8,753 bases of DNA. Source: an uncultured Bacteroidota bacterium. GTDB taxonomy: Bacteria; Bacteroidota; Bacteroidia; Chitinophagales; Chitinophagaceae. Made by a program: the position numbers and the translations under genes. The stretch is from positions 1 to 8,753 of the forward strand of contig CAILMA010000747.1 of the NCBI GenBank assembly GCA_903835145.1. The letters run 5' to 3'. The notes below the pieces were generated by a model. The model did no database searches. It had not been told where the DNA came from and was given only the letters and a program-made list of their open reading frames with translations. Shown here piece by piece: positions 6,902-8,753 of this stretch (positions are counted from its first letter, which is position 1; each line of letters opens with the position of its first letter).

Positions 6902-8125
6902 ATGGAAAATCGTGTAGTAATAACAGGCATAGGCATTTACTCTTGCATAGGAAAGAATCTTAATGATGTAAGGGATTCGCTCTATAAAGGGACAAGTGGC
7001 GTTATATATATGCCTGACAGAAAAGAAGCCGGTTACCGATCCGCTCTTTCCGGCTTTGTGGAAGACCCGGATCTGAAGCCCTACCTGGGCAGGCGCGAGC
7101 GCATAGGTATGCACCAGCCGGCAATGTATGCCTATATGTCCACCAGGGAAGCGCTGGAGATGGCAAAGCTGGACGTCGACTTCCTCGAAAAGAACGAGAC
7201 TGGAATAATATTTGGCAATGACAGTACGGCGGGTGCGGTAGCTGAGACAGTCGATAAGGCCCGGAAGAAAAAAGACAATACGCTTATAGGTAGCGGTGAC
7301 ATTTTTCAGAATATGAATTGCACTGTAAATATGAACCTCTCGACTATCTATAAGTTGAAGGGTATCAATTTTACCTTGAGTGCAGCATGTGCATCAGGGT
7401 CTCACTCTATTGGTATCGGCTTTTTGCTTATAAAACAGGGGCTGCAGGATAGGATTGTGTGTGGAGGAGCCCAGGAAATAAACTCGTATGCAATGGGGAG
7501 TTTCGACGGGCTGAGCGCATTTTCTGTTCGCGAGTCGGAACCAACTAAGGCTTCCCGGCCGTTTGACCGTGACCGTGATGGGTTGATACCATCAGGTGGA
7601 GCGGCAACAGTAATACTTGAATCTTATGAGTCTGCCGTGCGTAGGGGAGCACCTATATTGGGTGAGCTTGTGGGTTATGGCTTTTCGTCCAATGGCGACC
7701 ATATTTCTAATCCGAACATTGACGGGCAGTACCGGTCGCTGAATATGGCGCTTAAGCAGGCGAATGTGCGGGCCGATGAAATAGACTATGTAAATGCCCA
7801 CGCCACATCGACTTTTATTGGTGATGCAATCGAAGCCAAGGTGCTGGGAGAGGTGCTGGGTTCTAAAGTGCCTGTAAGCTCTACCAAATCGATGACCGGG
7901 CACGAATGCTGGATGGCAGGAGCGAGTGAAATTGTCTATTCTCTGCTTATGATGGAAAACGGTTTTGTGGCACCAAACATTAATTTTGAAAATCCTGACG
8001 AAGACTCAGCGAAGATCAACATTGTCCCTCAAACGATAGAGAAAAATATCGACTGCTTTTTGTCTAATTCTTTTGGTTTTGGGGGCACTAACTCGTCGCT
8101 GATTGTTAAGCGGTTTAAGGCTTAG
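6902..8125 (+). CDS. Beta-ketoacyl-ACP synthase, FabF-like (aryl polyene/flexirubin type)
   Basis: A 407-residue condensing enzyme that would join an acyl group to malonyl-ACP by decarboxylative Claisen condensation. The thiolase-fold start RVVITGIG lies at residues 4-11. The catalytic triad is complete: Cys163 in AACASGS, His300 in NAHATST and His334 in MTGHECW. The conserved Lys329 lies in STKSMTGH, and the C-terminal GFGGTNSS loop is present. Positions agree closely with E. coli FabF (Cys163, His303, His340), so this is an active ketosynthase and not a chain-length-factor partner. The block after His334 reads ECWMAGASE where housekeeping FabF has a small-residue GAAG run, which suggests a specialised clade. 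I chose the ATG at 6902, with GAAAG a few bases upstream. An in-frame TTG at 6890 would add only four residues. It follows the FabG-type reductase on the same strand, which fits two steps of one polyene elongation cycle. Substrate is inferred. Confidence 0.93.
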   Translation: MENRVVITGIGIYSCIGKNLNDVRDSLYKGTSGVIYMPDRKEAGYRSALSGFVEDPDLKPYLGRRERIGMHQPAMYAYMSTREALEMAKLDVDFLEKNETGIIFGNDSTAGAVAETVDKARKKKDNTLIGSGDIFQNMNCTVNMNLSTIYKLKGINFTLSAACASGSHSIGIGFLLIKQGLQDRIVCGGAQEINSYAMGSFDGLSAFSVRESEPTKASRPFDRDRDGLIPSGGAATVILESYESAVRRGAPILGELVGYGFSSNGDHISNPNIDGQYRSLNMALKQANVRADEIDYVNAHATSTFIGDAIEAKVLGEVLGSKVPVSSTKSMTGHECWMAGASEIVYSLLMMENGFVAPNINFENPDEDSAKINIVPQTIEKNIDCFLSNSFGFGGTNSSLIVKRFKA

Positions 8126-8163
8126 TCGTTTTTAAAAAGTAGATTTTTATTCGTTGTATAAGT

Positions 8164-8190
8164 GATGGCTATAGTTTTACTATGGCCATC
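8164..8190 (+). terminator. Terminator-like hairpin after the ketosynthase gene
   Basis: GATGGCTATAG (8164-8174) pairs with CTATGGCCATC (8180-8190) over 11 bp, with one T-G wobble at 8170/8184 and a 5-base TTTTA loop. It begins 38 bases after the ketosynthase stop. The only T-rich tract is weak and displaced (around 8208-8212), so termination may be Rho-assisted or incomplete. Its place between the pigment-type genes and the next, unrelated-looking membrane protein supports a transcription boundary. Nothing else in the 8126-8289 gap can be supported as a gene, and no clear promoter for the next gene was found. Confidence 0.55.
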
Positions 8191-8289
8191 GCCATGATAT
8201 ATAATAATTTTTGGAAGGCATAGTTAGTGATAAATAAAATGTACTAAATTTATACCCTTCACCAACTAAACCACAGTATTGTACCCATT

Positions 8290-8753
8290 ATGATGACATC
8301 TTTTGCCAACAAGAAGGCTATAATTATAGCGGCTATTTGTGTGCTTACATTTTTTTGTTTCAGCTATGCGCTTAATAATGAGTTCACGAACTGGGATGAT
8401 GATTACTATGTAACTAAGGTGGATTATATTAAGGCGCTCACCCCACATAACCTGAAGATTATGTTTTCGGATGGTTTGTTTGTAAACAATCCTTACCAGC
8501 CTAACTACCATCCTTTCTGTATGTTGTCGCTGGCAATTAACTATTACTTTGCGCAGCTGAGCCCCACGAGTTATTACCTTACGAATATCCTGCTACACAT
8601 CTGCAATGTCATTTTTGTGTTTTTGTTGTTTTTCAGGCTTTGCGGCTTGTTGAAGATGGATGACAATGGAAAGTTATTTGTGGCTGCATTTGGCGCGCTT
8701 TGGTTTGGCATTCACCCCATGCATGTGGAATCGGTATGCTGGATAGCAGAGCG
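8290..8753 (+). CDS. GT-C/TMTC-like polytopic membrane protein, N-terminal part (runs off right edge)
   Basis: The first 154 complete codons of a membrane protein; the remainder is outside the window. TM1 is at about residues 10-28. It is followed by an extracytoplasmic loop with the acidic cluster WDDDYY (Asp36-Asp38), then NYHPFCMLSLAINYYF (72-87), a TM helix at about 97-118 (LTNILLHICNVIFVFLLFF), and a third hydrophobic stretch ending in FGIHPMHVESVCWIAE (139-154). The combination of an early Asp-Asp loop, YHP, LLH.CN and IHP.HVESV.WIAER is characteristic of bacterial TMTC-like proteins of the GT-C superfamily, which often carry C-terminal TPR repeats. Such proteins are thought to transfer sugars from polyprenyl-phosphate donors, so a glycosyltransferase role is inferred. 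TPRs cannot be checked here. ATG 8290 is followed by a second in-frame ATG at 8293, and either may be used. It lies after a hairpin and is probably not part of the pigment locus. Confidence 0.85.
   Translation, partial: MMTSFANKKAIIIAAICVLTFFCFSYALNNEFTNWDDDYYVTKVDYIKALTPHNLKIMFSDGLFVNNPYQPNYHPFCMLSLAINYYFAQLSPTSYYLTNILLHICNVIFVFLLFFRLCGLLKMDDNGKLFVAAFGALWFGIHPMHVESVCWIAE

Noticed and set aside
7592..7903. 103-residue open frame on the minus strand within the ketosynthase
   Set aside because: It covers the conserved His300/Lys329 region of the ketosynthase in antisense, so it is a shadow of that conserved sequence.
1..8753. CRISPR array, tRNA/rRNA gene, insertion sequence or attachment site
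   Set aside because: I saw no spaced direct repeats, cloverleaf sequence, transposase-like protein or terminal inverted repeats, and every long stretch is accounted for by metabolic or membrane genes.

Overview
The window looks like a piece of a Bacteroidota (Bacteroidetes) chromosome. The evidence is moderate GC, near-absent Shine-Dalgarno sequences, a promoter-like element matching the Bacteroidota TAnnTTTG consensus, and gene families typical of flexirubin/aryl-polyene pigment loci in this phylum. Chitinophaga-like or flavobacterial relatives are plausible, but genus cannot be settled from the sequence alone.

Layout. On the minus strand, positions 5806 to 1 hold a tight three-gene operon read right to left. 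It contains a 1278-residue trifunctional protein (MMPL/RND exporter, then PlsC-type acyltransferase, then SAM methyltransferase), a 509-residue phytoene-desaturase-like NAD(P)/FAD oxidoreductase joined to it by an ATGA overlap, and, 4 bases further on, the first 146 codons of a flavin-dependent halogenase-like monooxygenase that runs off the left edge. A 147-base divergent intergenic region (5807-5953) carries back-to-back promoter candidates. On the plus strand lie a FabG-type 3-oxoacyl-ACP reductase (5954-6685), a 216-base spacer with a two-part inverted repeat, and a FabF-like beta-ketoacyl-ACP synthase (6902-8125) followed by a terminator-like hairpin. From 8290 to the right edge is the start of a polytopic GT-C/TMTC-type membrane protein. 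It probably lies outside the pigment locus and marks its border.

How the genes fit together (inference). The ketosynthase and ketoreductase supply two of the iterative steps that build a polyene chain on an acyl carrier protein. The FAD oxidoreductase, halogenase-like enzyme and methyltransferase domain are candidate tailoring activities. The PlsC domain is a candidate for the ester-forming or lipid-attachment step. The MMPL domain is a candidate for moving the finished lipid-like pigment out of the inner membrane. ACPs, dehydratases, the aryl-CoA/ACP ligase, ammonia lyase and the DarA/DarB resorcinol enzymes are not in the window. If present, the leftward operon is the likely place. The set is recognisable as a known kind of locus and I do not claim a wholly new system. 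The least characterised item is the triple fusion protein.
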